Virus record (IMG/VR): IMGVR_UViG_3300045135_001290
Coordinates: 1-20,969 of that record
From: a virus
DNA length: 20,969 bases
Direction: 5' to 3' (one strand)
In this document: positions 1 through 9,025 of the stretch, piece after piece
Position numbering within the stretch: position 1 is the first letter of the stretch
How the letters are laid out: each line of letters starts with the position of its first letter
Notes under the pieces: model-generated
What the model was told of the DNA's origin: nothing
The model's input: the letters and a program-made list of their open reading frames with translations, nothing else
Database searches by the model: none
Program-made: the position numbers and the translations under genes

Positions 1-3000
1 AGTTATGTTTACATTAGGGAATGTATATGAAACTACAAACTCAACAGCTACTAAGTTTTGATCTACGTCATAAGTTTTATTTGTTGCTACATCATAGTTG
101 TTTTGATTACCTATTGCTATTGATAATTGAGGCTCTTCAAAGAAATAATACCCATTATCTGCATTCACAGTTTTTGTTAATATAACAGAAGTACTATTAA
201 ATGCTCCTGCTCCAGTATATACGCTTACTTCTTGATTAGGAGTACTATTTGTTCCGTTAATTTCATAACCTCCTTGAATTAAATATAATTGATCCTGTGC
301 AGTACCTTGTATTTCTAAGGCAAAATCTACATTGTTACTAGGCATCAATGTATTATCTGCGAACTCAAAGCTAAATATAATATTATTACTAGATTGAGTA
401 AATGAGGTATTTATTATTTCAGCAGGCGTATTTATTATACTAAAGTTAGAAGTTGATATAGTATACCCTTCATCTGGTGTTATTAATAAGCTTTGCACAC
501 CAGTATCATTTAAATCATCGCCAACAGTTGCTGTAAAGTTTATTTCAGAAATAGTATAATTCACAGAAGTATTATTGTTAAATACACGAACATTATAAGT
601 ACTAATAGGCGGTGCTGTTACAACAGAAGCTCTTCCAATACCTTGAACTGAAAATTCTTTTGAATCAATGTTGTTGTCAGTATTACTATTAAAATAAGTA
701 GCATCCCCTTTTATATAATTAAACCACTTATTTTCTTTATCTAAAAACTGCTTTATATAACCTTCCTGTAAATCTGTTTTTATATAATTAGTATACCAAC
801 CGTTTTTATCTAAAGTTTCTGAAGTTATATCTTGCAGCTGTAATTCTGATACCTCTGCAATATTTAAGCTATCATAATCATTATTGCTATACACATATTT
901 TCTAGATTGACTACCTGTATAGTTTAAAGTTTTATATTTTTTTACAACAGTAGGCATATCATTAATTAACAACGTAACGGCACTATCATATTGGGTTCCG
1001 TAAAAATTATTTTGATTAACCCCAGCTACTCTGTGCTCCCAGGTTATACCGTTTTTAAAAGTATAATACCTATCATTTAAAGTTATACCTCCTTCTTGGC
1101 TAAAGTTTTTTCTACTCTCCCATCCTTTAACACTCTCTTTAAAGCTAATTGTAGTTGATGTTGGTTTTACTATATTAGTTACTCCAGAACTAATAACACC
1201 ATCTTCTAGCTTGTTGCTCCATTCATTAGATAGTTTGCTTAATGAAACATTATAAGCTCCTTTATCGTCATCAAAACTACCCCAAATAGCGTCTGATTCT
1301 TTTAAATTATCAGCAAAAAAGTCGCTCATACCATATCTAGAGATTTCCTCAAGTCCATCGTTTGATAATCTAAGAACAACACCTCTGTTTTTGTCTGTAA
1401 AATAAACCCTATAACCATAAGAAGCAAAGCTTTCTGGGTTTTTACTAATTCCAAATTCACCAACATAAGGTACGGCTTGACCTAGTACATTGGTATTAGA
1501 TGTAACATTAGCATTACCATCTGCATTAAATAGAGCATCTTTATTAGCTAGTATACGTAAACACTTATCTTCACAAAGAGTTACCAAATTTGTATCTCTA
1601 GAATGTAGCTTTTGTATAGAGCTATATATAGGATTTAAATCTTTAGTAATATTTTCTCCTTGAATAAATTGATTTAAATCATTAACACCTGATACTGAAT
1701 TAAATATTTGTGAAAATATTAAACCAGTTAACCTACGATCTTCGTTATAAGGTTCTTTTAAAACAGCAGAAACAATTGGTCCATTATCAATAGTAGTTGC
1801 ATTAAAGTCGTCTCTTATTCTATCTGATTCAACTCCATTACCAAATGAATAGCAATTAAACCAATCTAATGTATGAGCATTACCATATTCAGAAATTGGA
1901 TATATTTTTGAAGCAGAATGATATATTTCTAATTCAGCAGATTCTTTTGGTTCTGTTTCAAATATAGCTGGATTTGTTGATGTAAATGCATTATTGTCTG
2001 GTATTGCTGATAAAAACTGTATTTGTGGAGATCCAGGCTGGTTCCACCCTTTATACGTTCCTGCTGGCGCTGGGAATGACCAACCAGAAGGCCCTTGGAA
2101 TAAACCAGTTCCATTTGCTGGATCTACGGGCTGTACTTTTAAATACCATCTTTTTCTTTTATTAGATCCATTATTATAACTTTCTTTAAGTTGATCATCT
2201 TGGTAATTCCTAAAAGCCTCTACAGGGTCTACAGATTTTATTTTATATACTACACCATCTGGGTCTTCTTTAAATCTAAATAAGCCACCTACACTTTCTA
2301 ATATACTAACTGCTCTTCTGTATTGTGTATAGACTGTTTTACCAACTCCAAAATCAGGTCCCTCATCCCATATACCCGCAAAACCTATTGTTAAATCTTG
2401 TCCGCCTATAGTAAATCCACCACCTCTGCTTGGTCTACCACCTGGAGCATAAGCAACAGTTCCATTATCTATAAAGAACCCTTGTTCCCAATAAGGACCT
2501 AAAATAGCATCTCTTGAAAGAAAAACGTCAGTCCAGCCTAAGTTGAACCCTTGAGCAACAATATAATTAGCGGAATTATCGCTGTTTAATAAATATTCTT
2601 GTAAAGTAGTGTCTTTATATAGTTTTACAAAAAATCTACCTTCAAATTCTGGCTTATTTTCAAATTCTTTTAAAGAAAACTCAGTTGAAACCCCTTCAAT
2701 AAGGTTGCTAGAATCATCAAACATCCATTTTACGTCATCTCCAAATTTATTTTCAATGCCGACCGAATACCAGTCTACTCCTTCTATATTAACCTCTTCA
2801 ATAATTGATATTTTATAATACTCTGATATATTTTGATTATCAAAAAACCTAACCAATCTAGTCTTTGATATAGAAGATGGGTCTAAAATTGCTTTAGAGG
2901 AGTTGCTATCTACATCTTGTTTCTTAACTCTAAACAACTGGAAATCAGGCTCAGGCGCAGAGGTTGGGTCTATAGAACCAGACACTTCCCCTAATACAGC

Positions 3001-4953
3001 AACTGTTTCTTTTAAGAATGTAGGGGCTTCATTAGATATAGCTATTATTTTGTATTTAGCTGACTCTAATACAGGTTCACTAGAATCATGTCGTTTTTTT
3101 AATTCTAAAAATGTTTCTTCATCTACTTTATTTCTATCTGATGAAGAGAAGCTAATCCAAACATTACCATCAGCTGCATCATACCAGCGGTCCATAGCTA
3201 AATTATAATATTCATTAGAAGTTTCTTTTATATAATATCTAAAACCAGTAAACTCTTTAGGTTTATTACCTTTTGCTTTTACTGTTATGTTATTATAATT
3301 TATAGATTGATTTTTTAATAATTTAACGGCAGCAGACTCAGAAGAAAAAACAGGTGTTTGGCGTCCATAATTATCTTGAAAAACAACACCTAATTGATAT
3401 GTTCTTTGTGTTTTTATTGATTTATTAGGAACATTAGGAAAAACCTCTAAATCTGAATTATGAGAAATTGAAACGTCTAAAGAAGGCACTACTTGATTAT
3501 TTAATTCATCTATTAAATTAAAATTTTGTAAATAATTGCCGTAAACCAATCTGTTACCCGTTATTTCTTGAGCCTTGGCTTTTCGAGGTACATTGTCATA
3601 TACTCTTAATATTTGATTTGATGGTAATGCTGATGAAATAATTTCAGATTTAATAATAAATTCATTTGCATTCCATATATCGCTATTTCTTTTAAAAGTA
3701 TCAACAACGTAAACAGTTTGATTGCCGGCTTCTTTATAAAGTAAATCAACTTCTACAACATCAATAGGAGTATCTAAGTTAGCAAAATTTTTAATAACAC
3801 ATTGCTTCATTTGATTTACCATTCCTAAATTATAGCCTTTTTTAGGCTCATAATCAAAATCTCCAGGTAAAAATGCTATTTCAGAAAATGTTGAAAAGGA
3901 AGAGTAATAACCGTCTTTATACTTATATCTATAAGCAAATCTAGGAAATTTAAATTCAAAGAAAGGGTCTTCTTCTAAAGTTACAGACCATGTTATAGTT
4001 ACATCTTGCAAGGTTTCTGGAACAGATAATATAGAAATAACTATAGAATTTTGTGTTTCACCTTGTGGTACGCTTAATACCTCCGCTCTTACAATATATT
4101 CTTCTGTGCCACCACCATCTGTTGATATAGAACCTTCGAATGTTAATACATCCCCAACAGAATAAAACGGATAAGGGCTTGACAACCAATTTATAGTAAA
4201 TTGAGTACCTATTGGCGCCGGTATTCTTTCGGGTGGATTATTTATATCATCTATAATAAAGTTTTGCTGTGCTGTGCCATTTATAATAGCGGGATTTCCA
4301 TTAGCATCTACAGCTTTAGTATTTGATAATTCTAAAACTAATGGGTTTACAGGCGCTTTTTTAATTACAGTTATATCTGATTCTATAAAATTACGAGCTA
4401 AATTACTGTCTGCTCCATAAAAAACACTATGAGTTATAAAATTGCTATTTTTATTAGCTTCTTTAAAATCTTTTACATTAATTACTTTTGGTTCAGTTTG
4501 GTTGTCTGTCCAAAATAATAAACCTTCAATAATATTTACACCTGTTATTAAATAGTCTTTGCTAAATTTTAATATACTATTAGTGTCTACTAATATAGGC
4601 GATACCACCTCTGTTTTTTGGTCATACTCAGCAATAGCACTTACATCGTCACTAGCTATAAACCAATATATCTTTTCATTAACATCATCTTTTATTTGAC
4701 CAATTTTAGATGGGTTTGTTAATGAGTTAATATAACCGCTTGTCCAAGAAGTATATACATTTGTACTAGGGTTTAAACTTCTATAAAATTTAGAAGCATT
4801 ACCTGCTATATTTTGTAAAGCACCAACATTACTACCGTCAGAAGTAGAGATTTCTAAATTTATAGCATCTCTATATTCGCCGCTTGGCACTAAACGTTCA
4901 TCAAGGTCTTTGTTCATTTTACCTGATGTAAACGTATGGATCAATTCTGGCAT
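1..4953 (-). CDS. Very large virion structural protein (nozzle/hub/stabilisation-like), incomplete at C-terminus
   Basis: An uninterrupted reading frame of 1651 codons starts at ATG 4953 and runs off the left edge without a stop, so the C-terminus is missing. The start lies 3 nt after the stop of the upstream connector-like gene, in the same frame. The N-terminus (about residues 12-52) carries a motif, GKMNKDLDERLVPSGEYRDA, that I associate with large structural proteins of marine and crAss-like phages. The body is beta-rich with few cysteines, includes a Gly-rich segment near residues 835-850, and has no recognisable enzyme motif. From about residue 1450 two Ig-like modules appear, each with a D-x-G-Y motif (near 1487 and 1588). 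Its position after capsid and two connector genes fits a tail nozzle, hub or stabilisation protein, like T7 gp12 or P22 gp10 by location only. The structural role is fairly sure; the exact role is inferred. Confidence 0.8.
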   Translation of the reverse strand, partial: MPELIHTFTSGKMNKDLDERLVPSGEYRDAINLEISTSDGSNVGALQNIAGNASKFYRSLNPSTNVYTSWTSGYINSLTNPSKIGQIKDDVNEKIYWFIASDDVSAIAEYDQKTEVVSPILVDTNSILKFSKDYLITGVNIIEGLLFWTDNQTEPKVINVKDFKEANKNSNFITHSVFYGADSNLARNFIESDITVIKKAPVNPLVLELSNTKAVDANGNPAIINGTAQQNFIIDDINNPPERIPAPIGTQFTINWLSSPYPFYSVGDVLTFEGSISTDGGGTEEYIVRAEVLSVPQGETQNSIVISILSVPETLQDVTITWSVTLEEDPFFEFKFPRFAYRYKYKDGYYSSFSTFSEIAFLPGDFDYEPKKGYNLGMVNQMKQCVIKNFANLDTPIDVVEVDLLYKEAGNQTVYVVDTFKRNSDIWNANEFIIKSEIISSALPSNQILRVYDNVPRKAKAQEITGNRLVYGNYLQNFNLIDELNNQVVPSLDVSISHNSDLEVFPNVPNKSIKTQRTYQLGVVFQDNYGRQTPVFSSESAAVKLLKNQSINYNNITVKAKGNKPKEFTGFRYYIKETSNEYYNLAMDRWYDAADGNVWISFSSSDRNKVDEETFLELKKRHDSSEPVLESAKYKIIAISNEAPTFLKETVAVLGEVSGSIDPTSAPEPDFQLFRVKKQDVDSNSSKAILDPSSISKTRLVRFFDNQNISEYYKISIIEEVNIEGVDWYSVGIENKFGDDVKWMFDDSSNLIEGVSTEFSLKEFENKPEFEGRFFVKLYKDTTLQEYLLNSDNSANYIVAQGFNLGWTDVFLSRDAILGPYWEQGFFIDNGTVAYAPGGRPSRGGGFTIGGQDLTIGFAGIWDEGPDFGVGKTVYTQYRRAVSILESVGGLFRFKEDPDGVVYKIKSVDPVEAFRNYQDDQLKESYNNGSNKRKRWYLKVQPVDPANGTGLFQGPSGWSFPAPAGTYKGWNQPGSPQIQFLSAIPDNNAFTSTNPAIFETEPKESAELEIYHSASKIYPISEYGNAHTLDWFNCYSFGNGVESDRIRDDFNATTIDNGPIVSAVLKEPYNEDRRLTGLIFSQIFNSVSGVNDLNQFIQGENITKDLNPIYSSIQKLHSRDTNLVTLCEDKCLRILANKDALFNADGNANVTSNTNVLGQAVPYVGEFGISKNPESFASYGYRVYFTDKNRGVVLRLSNDGLEEISRYGMSDFFADNLKESDAIWGSFDDDKGAYNVSLSKLSNEWSNKLEDGVISSGVTNIVKPTSTTISFKESVKGWESRKNFSQEGGITLNDRYYTFKNGITWEHRVAGVNQNNFYGTQYDSAVTLLINDMPTVVKKYKTLNYTGSQSRKYVYSNNDYDSLNIAEVSELQLQDITSETLDKNGWYTNYIKTDLQEGYIKQFLDKENKWFNYIKGDATYFNSNTDNNIDSKEFSVQGIGRASVVTAPPISTYNVRVFNNNTSVNYTISEINFTATVGDDLNDTGVQSLLITPDEGYTISTSNFSIINTPAEIINTSFTQSSNNIIFSFEFADNTLMPSNNVDFALEIQGTAQDQLYLIQGGYEINGTNSTPNQEVSVYTGAGAFNSTSVILTKTVNADNGYYFFEEPQLSIAIGNQNNYDVATNKTYDVDQNLVAVEFVVSYTFPNVNIT

Positions 4954-4956
4954 ATT

Positions 4957-5868
4957 CTAGTGTTTTATAATTTTAGATTTATTACGCATTACCTGTGTAA
5001 TTTCCTCTATTTTAATTTTAGATAAACGTATTTTAGCATTTCTTCTAGCTGCTGCAGCTTCTCTTTTGTATCTAGATACTATATATTCCTGAGTGTTAGC
5101 TCTTGTAGATAAAATAGAATAAGCAATATATTTATATAAAGCCTCTTCTGCAAATTTATGTACCACCATTTCTTCATCAGTAGCTAAACCATCTGAAATG
5201 TATTTTAAAGTTACAATGCGATTTACCATAGAAGAATCAAAGAAAATAATTCCTTGCAATGGATCAATATAAAACACCCCGTTAATTTGAGAATGCTCAG
5301 GGTTTAACCCATATCTTCTTCCAAAAGAAGCTCCGTTTAATAAATCTTCATTGTTAATATTATCAGCATATTCTTTATTAGGACTGCCAGATGATTGAAA
5401 TTTTTTTCTAGTTTCAGATTCATCCGCTGTGATTATTTCTTCACTTTGCTCATCAAACAAATATTCCATATTATTATCTTGTAGTATAGGTAATGGATTA
5501 CTTGTTTTACTAGTAGGGTATATAATTCTTTCTATACCGCTTTGATCTAACCAAGTTAGCTTCACATAGTTAACATAGTCTTTAGGAAGTATAAAGCTTA
5601 AATTTGTACCAATTTCTATTTCTTGAGATTTAATAGAAGGTAGTAAGTCAAAGCTAAACTCTTGAATACCGCGTTTTGCATGAAACATTACGTCGGTTCT
5701 TTTTGCTTTGCTTATAATTTTTTCTTCACCAACATAAGCTATCATAAAATTATTTATAATATCTTTTATACTAGTAAACTGATAACTACCGTAGTTTTCA
5801 TCAAAACTATTCCAAACACCATCAGGTCCTAAATAGTATTGTTCATCTGTTTGATTTATTAAACCCAT
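4957..5868 (-). CDS. Neck/connector (ring) structural protein
   Basis: A 303-residue protein. Residues about 27-110 contain blocks (SIKDIINNFMIAYVGEEKII, then KRTDVMFHAKRGIQEFSFD, then LPKDYVNYVKLTW) that I recognise as a conserved neck/tail-completion family in uncultured marine phage genomes. The C-terminal third (about 225-300) is helical and strongly basic, with an EAAAARRNAKIRLSKIKIEE stretch that could insert between portal subunits. The start is 3 nt after the stop of the upstream connector-like gene, and its own stop is 3 nt before the next start, so the three are probably translationally coupled. The role is inferred from position between the adaptor-like protein and the giant tail protein: it would join the portal-proximal ring to the tail hub. 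Family recognition is by memory, not by a search. Confidence 0.7.
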   Translation of the reverse strand: MGLINQTDEQYYLGPDGVWNSFDENYGSYQFTSIKDIINNFMIAYVGEEKIISKAKRTDVMFHAKRGIQEFSFDLLPSIKSQEIEIGTNLSFILPKDYVNYVKLTWLDQSGIERIIYPTSKTSNPLPILQDNNMEYLFDEQSEEIITADESETRKKFQSSGSPNKEYADNINNEDLLNGASFGRRYGLNPEHSQINGVFYIDPLQGIIFFDSSMVNRIVTLKYISDGLATDEEMVVHKFAEEALYKYIAYSILSTRANTQEYIVSRYKREAAAARRNAKIRLSKIKIEEITQVMRNKSKIIKH

Positions 5869-5871
5869 ATA

Positions 5872-6603
5872 TTATGCTTTTTCTTGTTGAATAGTTTCTT
5901 GTTCTTCGCTATTAGCTACTTGGTATACAGATAGGTCTTTTATCAATATTCCAGCTAATTCTAATATTTTAAAAACCAATTCAGTTTCTTCAGAAGAATG
6001 TAGTTCAAAGTCTACCGAATAGGTAGCATCATATAAAGCCTCTCCAAATACATTTTGGTACTTCCATTGTACTTTTGCTGGTTTCTTTATATACTGTATT
6101 TCTATATCAGTACCTTCAGTTATTTCTGAATTACCATATACTCTTATGCCGTTTGAGTTAGCAACAAATATAGGGCGTATGTTTTGTGGTTTTGTTAAAG
6201 GTGAGGAGTTTATATATAAAAACTCATTAGCGTTTATACGTTCTGCTTCAATAGCTTCTGTAGAAGTAACGCCAAAAGAATTTGTTGTTTCATTTTTATA
6301 TATAACTGAGCCTAATCTGTATAAATTATCTGGTAAAATAAAATAATTTCCAATTCTATTAGGAGAAGAGGAAGTTTCAAATATATTTATTTTTTCATTA
6401 AGTATATTTAGCATATCAGAATATTCTGTATCGTTCCCAGGTATTCTGCCAAATTGGTTTATATCGTAAAAGTATTGCTCAAATAAATCCATTTGCGCTT
6501 GATTAGCAAATAAATTAAATTCTTGCGGTGTTATATAACCCCTTTGTTCTTTATTAAGTATACCTAATACTCTTTGGTAAACTGTATCTACACTTACGCT
6601 CAT
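5872..6603 (-). CDS. Head-tail adaptor / tail tubular A-like protein
   Basis: A 243-residue protein. The N-terminal 50 residues form a helical segment with the motif ITPQEFNLFANQAQMDLFEQ, typical of adaptor proteins that dock under the portal. The middle (about 85-185) is beta-rich with a lipocalin- or T7 gp11-like alternation and ends with IQYIKKPAKVQW. The C-terminus (about 195-230) is helical and acidic, containing FELHSSEETELVFKILELAG, a pattern common in tail tubular A-like adaptors. It follows the capsid block and precedes a second connector-like gene by 3 nt. Its leader (6604-6670) carries a strong hairpin. Ring or adaptor protein is the best reading; the crAss-like 'ring protein' and podoviral gp11-like labels are alternatives that sequence reading alone cannot separate. 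Confidence 0.65.
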   Translation of the reverse strand: MSVSVDTVYQRVLGILNKEQRGYITPQEFNLFANQAQMDLFEQYFYDINQFGRIPGNDTEYSDMLNILNEKINIFETSSSPNRIGNYFILPDNLYRLGSVIYKNETTNSFGVTSTEAIEAERINANEFLYINSSPLTKPQNIRPIFVANSNGIRVYGNSEITEGTDIEIQYIKKPAKVQWKYQNVFGEALYDATYSVDFELHSSEETELVFKILELAGILIKDLSVYQVANSEEQETIQQEKA

Positions 6604-6625
6604 ATGTTTGTTTTTATTTATAGTA

Positions 6626-6651
6626 ATTAGGCCACACTAATGCAGCCTAAT
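6626..6651 (-). other. Intergenic RNA hairpin ahead of the adaptor gene
   Basis: On the transcribed strand this 26-nt segment folds as 11 bp closing a UUAG tetraloop. The outer seven pairs are ATTAGGC/GCCTAAT; the inner four (two of them G-U) are UGCA with UGUG. It sits between the stop of the 275-residue structural protein and the start of the adaptor gene. No U-run follows, so it is not a textbook intrinsic terminator. It could be an RNA processing or stability element, or an attenuator setting the ratio of capsid to tail transcripts. Confidence 0.55.
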
Positions 6652-6670
6652 CGCTATAAAAATGTGTAAC

Positions 6671-7498
6671 CTAGTTAAGTTTCTTTAAAATTGCTTTGTA
6701 AACTTCCATTCCATCATCAGTCTTAAAATAAGAAGCTAATGCAGAATAAGGATGCTCATCAAAAGGAACAGTCATTAATTTTCTATTTGACTCTCCATAT
6801 GTAAATGTGCGCTGATCCGCTGATAACCTTAAAATACCCGCTTCAACTGCTTTCGCTCCAGTATTCCTTAATTGAATAGAATCATCATTAGCTAATTCAA
6901 TAAATAATGATGGATTTCTTTTAGCAAATATCATCAAGTCTCTTTTTAATTCACTAGTAGATAAAGTTGTAACTTTTTCTCCATATTCAGATCTTAATAT
7001 CGCTTCAGCGTGATCTATATCTATGTTTTTAGCTATTGTAAGAGCTTCTAATTCAAATTCAATCCATTCAAGTTCGTTAACAGAATTAGCTTCTTTATCA
7101 AGCTCTTTGTATATTTTATTTCTTAATGGATGATATAATGATAATAATTTTTGCAGTGCAACATCTTCTTTTTTTACGGTTAATACACCGTCTCTAAATA
7201 CAATACGACCTAATGTAACTTGTCCTTTTTGTTCGTCTACAAAAGGGCTAGCTTGATTAGTAGCGTATCTTAATTCTCTTTGATAACCAGATTCTTCATC
7301 AAACCATAATAAAGGTTTTCTACCATTATGCTTTGCTGGTAGTGTAAATATTAAAGGAGACTTACCTGTACTTAAATAATAAGTTCTGTTTTTATATTCC
7401 CACTTTGGTTTAACTGATTGTTTTTGAACTGGTGCCGTTTTTGCAACAGTTGGCTGAGGCGCAACCTCGCTTTTTGTAGCTGTAGCTTTTTTAGCCAT
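6671..7498 (-). CDS. Structural protein of unknown role following the major capsid gene
   Basis: A 275-residue protein I cannot name functionally. The first 35 residues are Ala/Lys/Pro/Thr-rich and look disordered. A compact beta-rich part follows (about 35-110, with WEYKNRTYYLSTGKSPLIFT), including a phrase (FVDEQKGQVTLGRIVFRDG) that I associate with virion proteins near capsid genes in marine phage genomes. Residues about 115-275 are mainly helical and mildly acidic, with no catalytic motif. It lies between the major capsid gene and the adaptor gene, preceded by an 82-nt gap with a candidate promoter and followed by a 67-nt gap with a hairpin, so it may be transcribed partly on its own. Possible roles are capsid decoration, head completion or neck. 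Confidence 0.6.
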   Translation of the reverse strand: MAKKATATKSEVAPQPTVAKTAPVQKQSVKPKWEYKNRTYYLSTGKSPLIFTLPAKHNGRKPLLWFDEESGYQRELRYATNQASPFVDEQKGQVTLGRIVFRDGVLTVKKEDVALQKLLSLYHPLRNKIYKELDKEANSVNELEWIEFELEALTIAKNIDIDHAEAILRSEYGEKVTTLSTSELKRDLMIFAKRNPSLFIELANDDSIQLRNTGAKAVEAGILRLSADQRTFTYGESNRKLMTVPFDEHPYSALASYFKTDDGMEVYKAILKKLN

Positions 7499-7523
7499 AA
7501 TATAATATAATTAAATAATTTAA

Positions 7524-7553
7524 TAAAGGTAATACCTACCCTCGTATATACAA
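7524..7553 (-). promoter_or_regulatory. Candidate Bacteroidota-type promoter
   Basis: In the 82-nt gap after the capsid gene the minus strand reads TTG (7553-7551), 19 nt, then TACCTTTA (7531-7524). This matches the Bacteroidota primary sigma consensus TTG-N19-21-TAnnTTTG at all but the last position. The implied start of transcription is roughly 20 nt upstream of ATG 7498. It overlaps a possible hairpin formed by TACCCT and AGGGTA (7537-7561). In AT-rich DNA such matches arise by chance, so this remains a candidate. Confidence 0.35.
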
Positions 7554-7580
7554 CAAGGGTAAATATTACACTAGTTTTTA

Positions 7581-9002
7581 TTATGCTGAAATCTTTTTCA
7601 ACAATACAAAGTTATTAGCTCCTTGTACACATAAACATCTTTCTGATAAGAAGTGAACGTTCATTGCATCTTCGTCGCTTGTGTAGTTTCCACCAACAGA
7701 TCCAGTAATCCAAGATTTCATTTTTCTGTCATCAGCTTCAGAAGCTCTATAACGTACGTGTAAAAATGGTCTTGAAATGTTCTTACCTAATTGTTGATCA
7801 TAAACTGTAGAAGTTCCTGCTGGTACAATAACACCTTCAACATCCCCTACTAATCCACGAGTAGTAGCATCGTTTAAGTATTTCCAGTCAGTTTTATAGA
7901 AGTCGTAAGAACCTCTTCTGAATCCAGAGAAACCTAAATTTAAAGCCATATCCTCAGAGTTGTCAAATACTCCATAAGAAGTACCTCCAGCACCATAAGA
8001 ATTTTGAGCTGCTAACATATTATCAATACCTAAAGCAGAAGCTCTATCTAAGAACATCATGTTTTCTTCAATAGCTCCTTGCTTATCTAATTCTTGTAAG
8101 ATTAAATCAAAGTCAGCTAAACCATCAGTTCCGCCAAAGTCAGCATCAGAATATACTAAACCTCTGTTTTCTAAAGCTGAGAATAACCCATCAGATCCAG
8201 TAATTTCAGATCCACCACCTAATCCAGCTGCTGGAGTAATTGGAGAAGCTGCTTTTTCTGCTTCGATCATAGTCATTTCTAATTGATCTTCAAAACGAAT
8301 TCTTGCTTCGTGCTCAGATTTTAAATACCATAAGTATCCAGAAGTTCCAGCTTCAGTAGTTACTTCAACCCAACCAATTTGAGCAGTATCAGAACCGTTT
8401 ACATTGTATTTATCTCTTAAGATAATTGGTTTGTTACTAAATTGCTCAAAAGCAGCATCTACTGATGTACCTGCATTAGAAGTTCCTTTAGCATACTCAG
8501 AACCGTATACAAATACTTTTACATTACCAGTTCCTGTAACAGTAATATCTCCAGCGTAACCAGCGATTGTTAATGTTGCAACACCTGCAGCAACAGATAC
8601 AGCGCTAACATATGCTTTTTCAACAGTTAAACCAGTAGAATCAGCAATAACAATTGTAGCTCCAGGACCAATAAGGTTTTTAGAAGCTCCAGATACAGCT
8701 GGAATAGTGATAGAAGTTGCAGATACAACAGTTACGTCGTCATAAGCAATGTGTAATCTTCCTTGTTCAGACCATACAACTTGATCAGAAGCCATTGGCA
8801 TTTCTGCTCCTACCATACGTAAAAATCCTGAGATTGTTCTGTTTCCATAACGCTCTACTTCTTTTTCGTATACTTCTGGTAAGAATTGTTGTGTAAAATC
8901 TAATTGAGATAATGATAAATAGTTATCATTAAATAGTGTTTGTGTAGGACGTGGAGTTAAATGAGCTAATGCTCCTGCACTTCCTGTAAATGAACCTGCC
9001 AT
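7581..9002 (-). CDS. Major capsid protein
   Basis: A 473-residue protein that would form the icosahedral shell. The N-terminal region (LTPRPTQTLFNDNYLSLSQL and the following EVYEKEVERYGNRTISGFLR) is one I recognise from capsid proteins of uncultured marine phages. It lies directly after the scaffold gene, as expected. Residues about 85-170 are Val/Ala/Thr/Gly-rich and beta-patterned, like a small inserted domain in an HK97-type fold. Residues about 180-250 (QLEMTMIEAEKAA near 240-252) would form the spine helix and E-loop neighbourhood, and 295-470 the A/P-domain core ending in NNFVLLKKISA. The leader (9003-9025) consists of three AAAAATT-type units with no Shine-Dalgarno motif. Identification is strong by context and memory; the fold assignment is inferred. 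Confidence 0.85.
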   Translation of the reverse strand: MAGSFTGSAGALAHLTPRPTQTLFNDNYLSLSQLDFTQQFLPEVYEKEVERYGNRTISGFLRMVGAEMPMASDQVVWSEQGRLHIAYDDVTVVSATSITIPAVSGASKNLIGPGATIVIADSTGLTVEKAYVSAVSVAAGVATLTIAGYAGDITVTGTGNVKVFVYGSEYAKGTSNAGTSVDAAFEQFSNKPIILRDKYNVNGSDTAQIGWVEVTTEAGTSGYLWYLKSEHEARIRFEDQLEMTMIEAEKAASPITPAAGLGGGSEITGSDGLFSALENRGLVYSDADFGGTDGLADFDLILQELDKQGAIEENMMFLDRASALGIDNMLAAQNSYGAGGTSYGVFDNSEDMALNLGFSGFRRGSYDFYKTDWKYLNDATTRGLVGDVEGVIVPAGTSTVYDQQLGKNISRPFLHVRYRASEADDRKMKSWITGSVGGNYTSDEDAMNVHFLSERCLCVQGANNFVLLKKISA

Positions 9003-9025
9003 AATTTTTTAATTTTTAATTTTTT
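9003..9025 (-). promoter_or_regulatory. A-rich translation leader of the capsid gene
   Basis: On the sense strand three near-identical units (AAAAAATT, AAAAATT, AAAAAATT) run directly up to the capsid ATG. There is no Shine-Dalgarno motif. A-rich, unstructured leaders promote initiation in Bacteroidota, so this repeat may support the high expression a capsid gene needs. It overlaps the last codons of the scaffold gene. Confidence 0.4.

Noticed and set aside
2609-3208. Plus-strand open frames in the left third (61-101 codons)
   Set aside because: They lie opposite a continuous 1651-codon minus-strand gene and have no promoter, leader or recognisable protein features.
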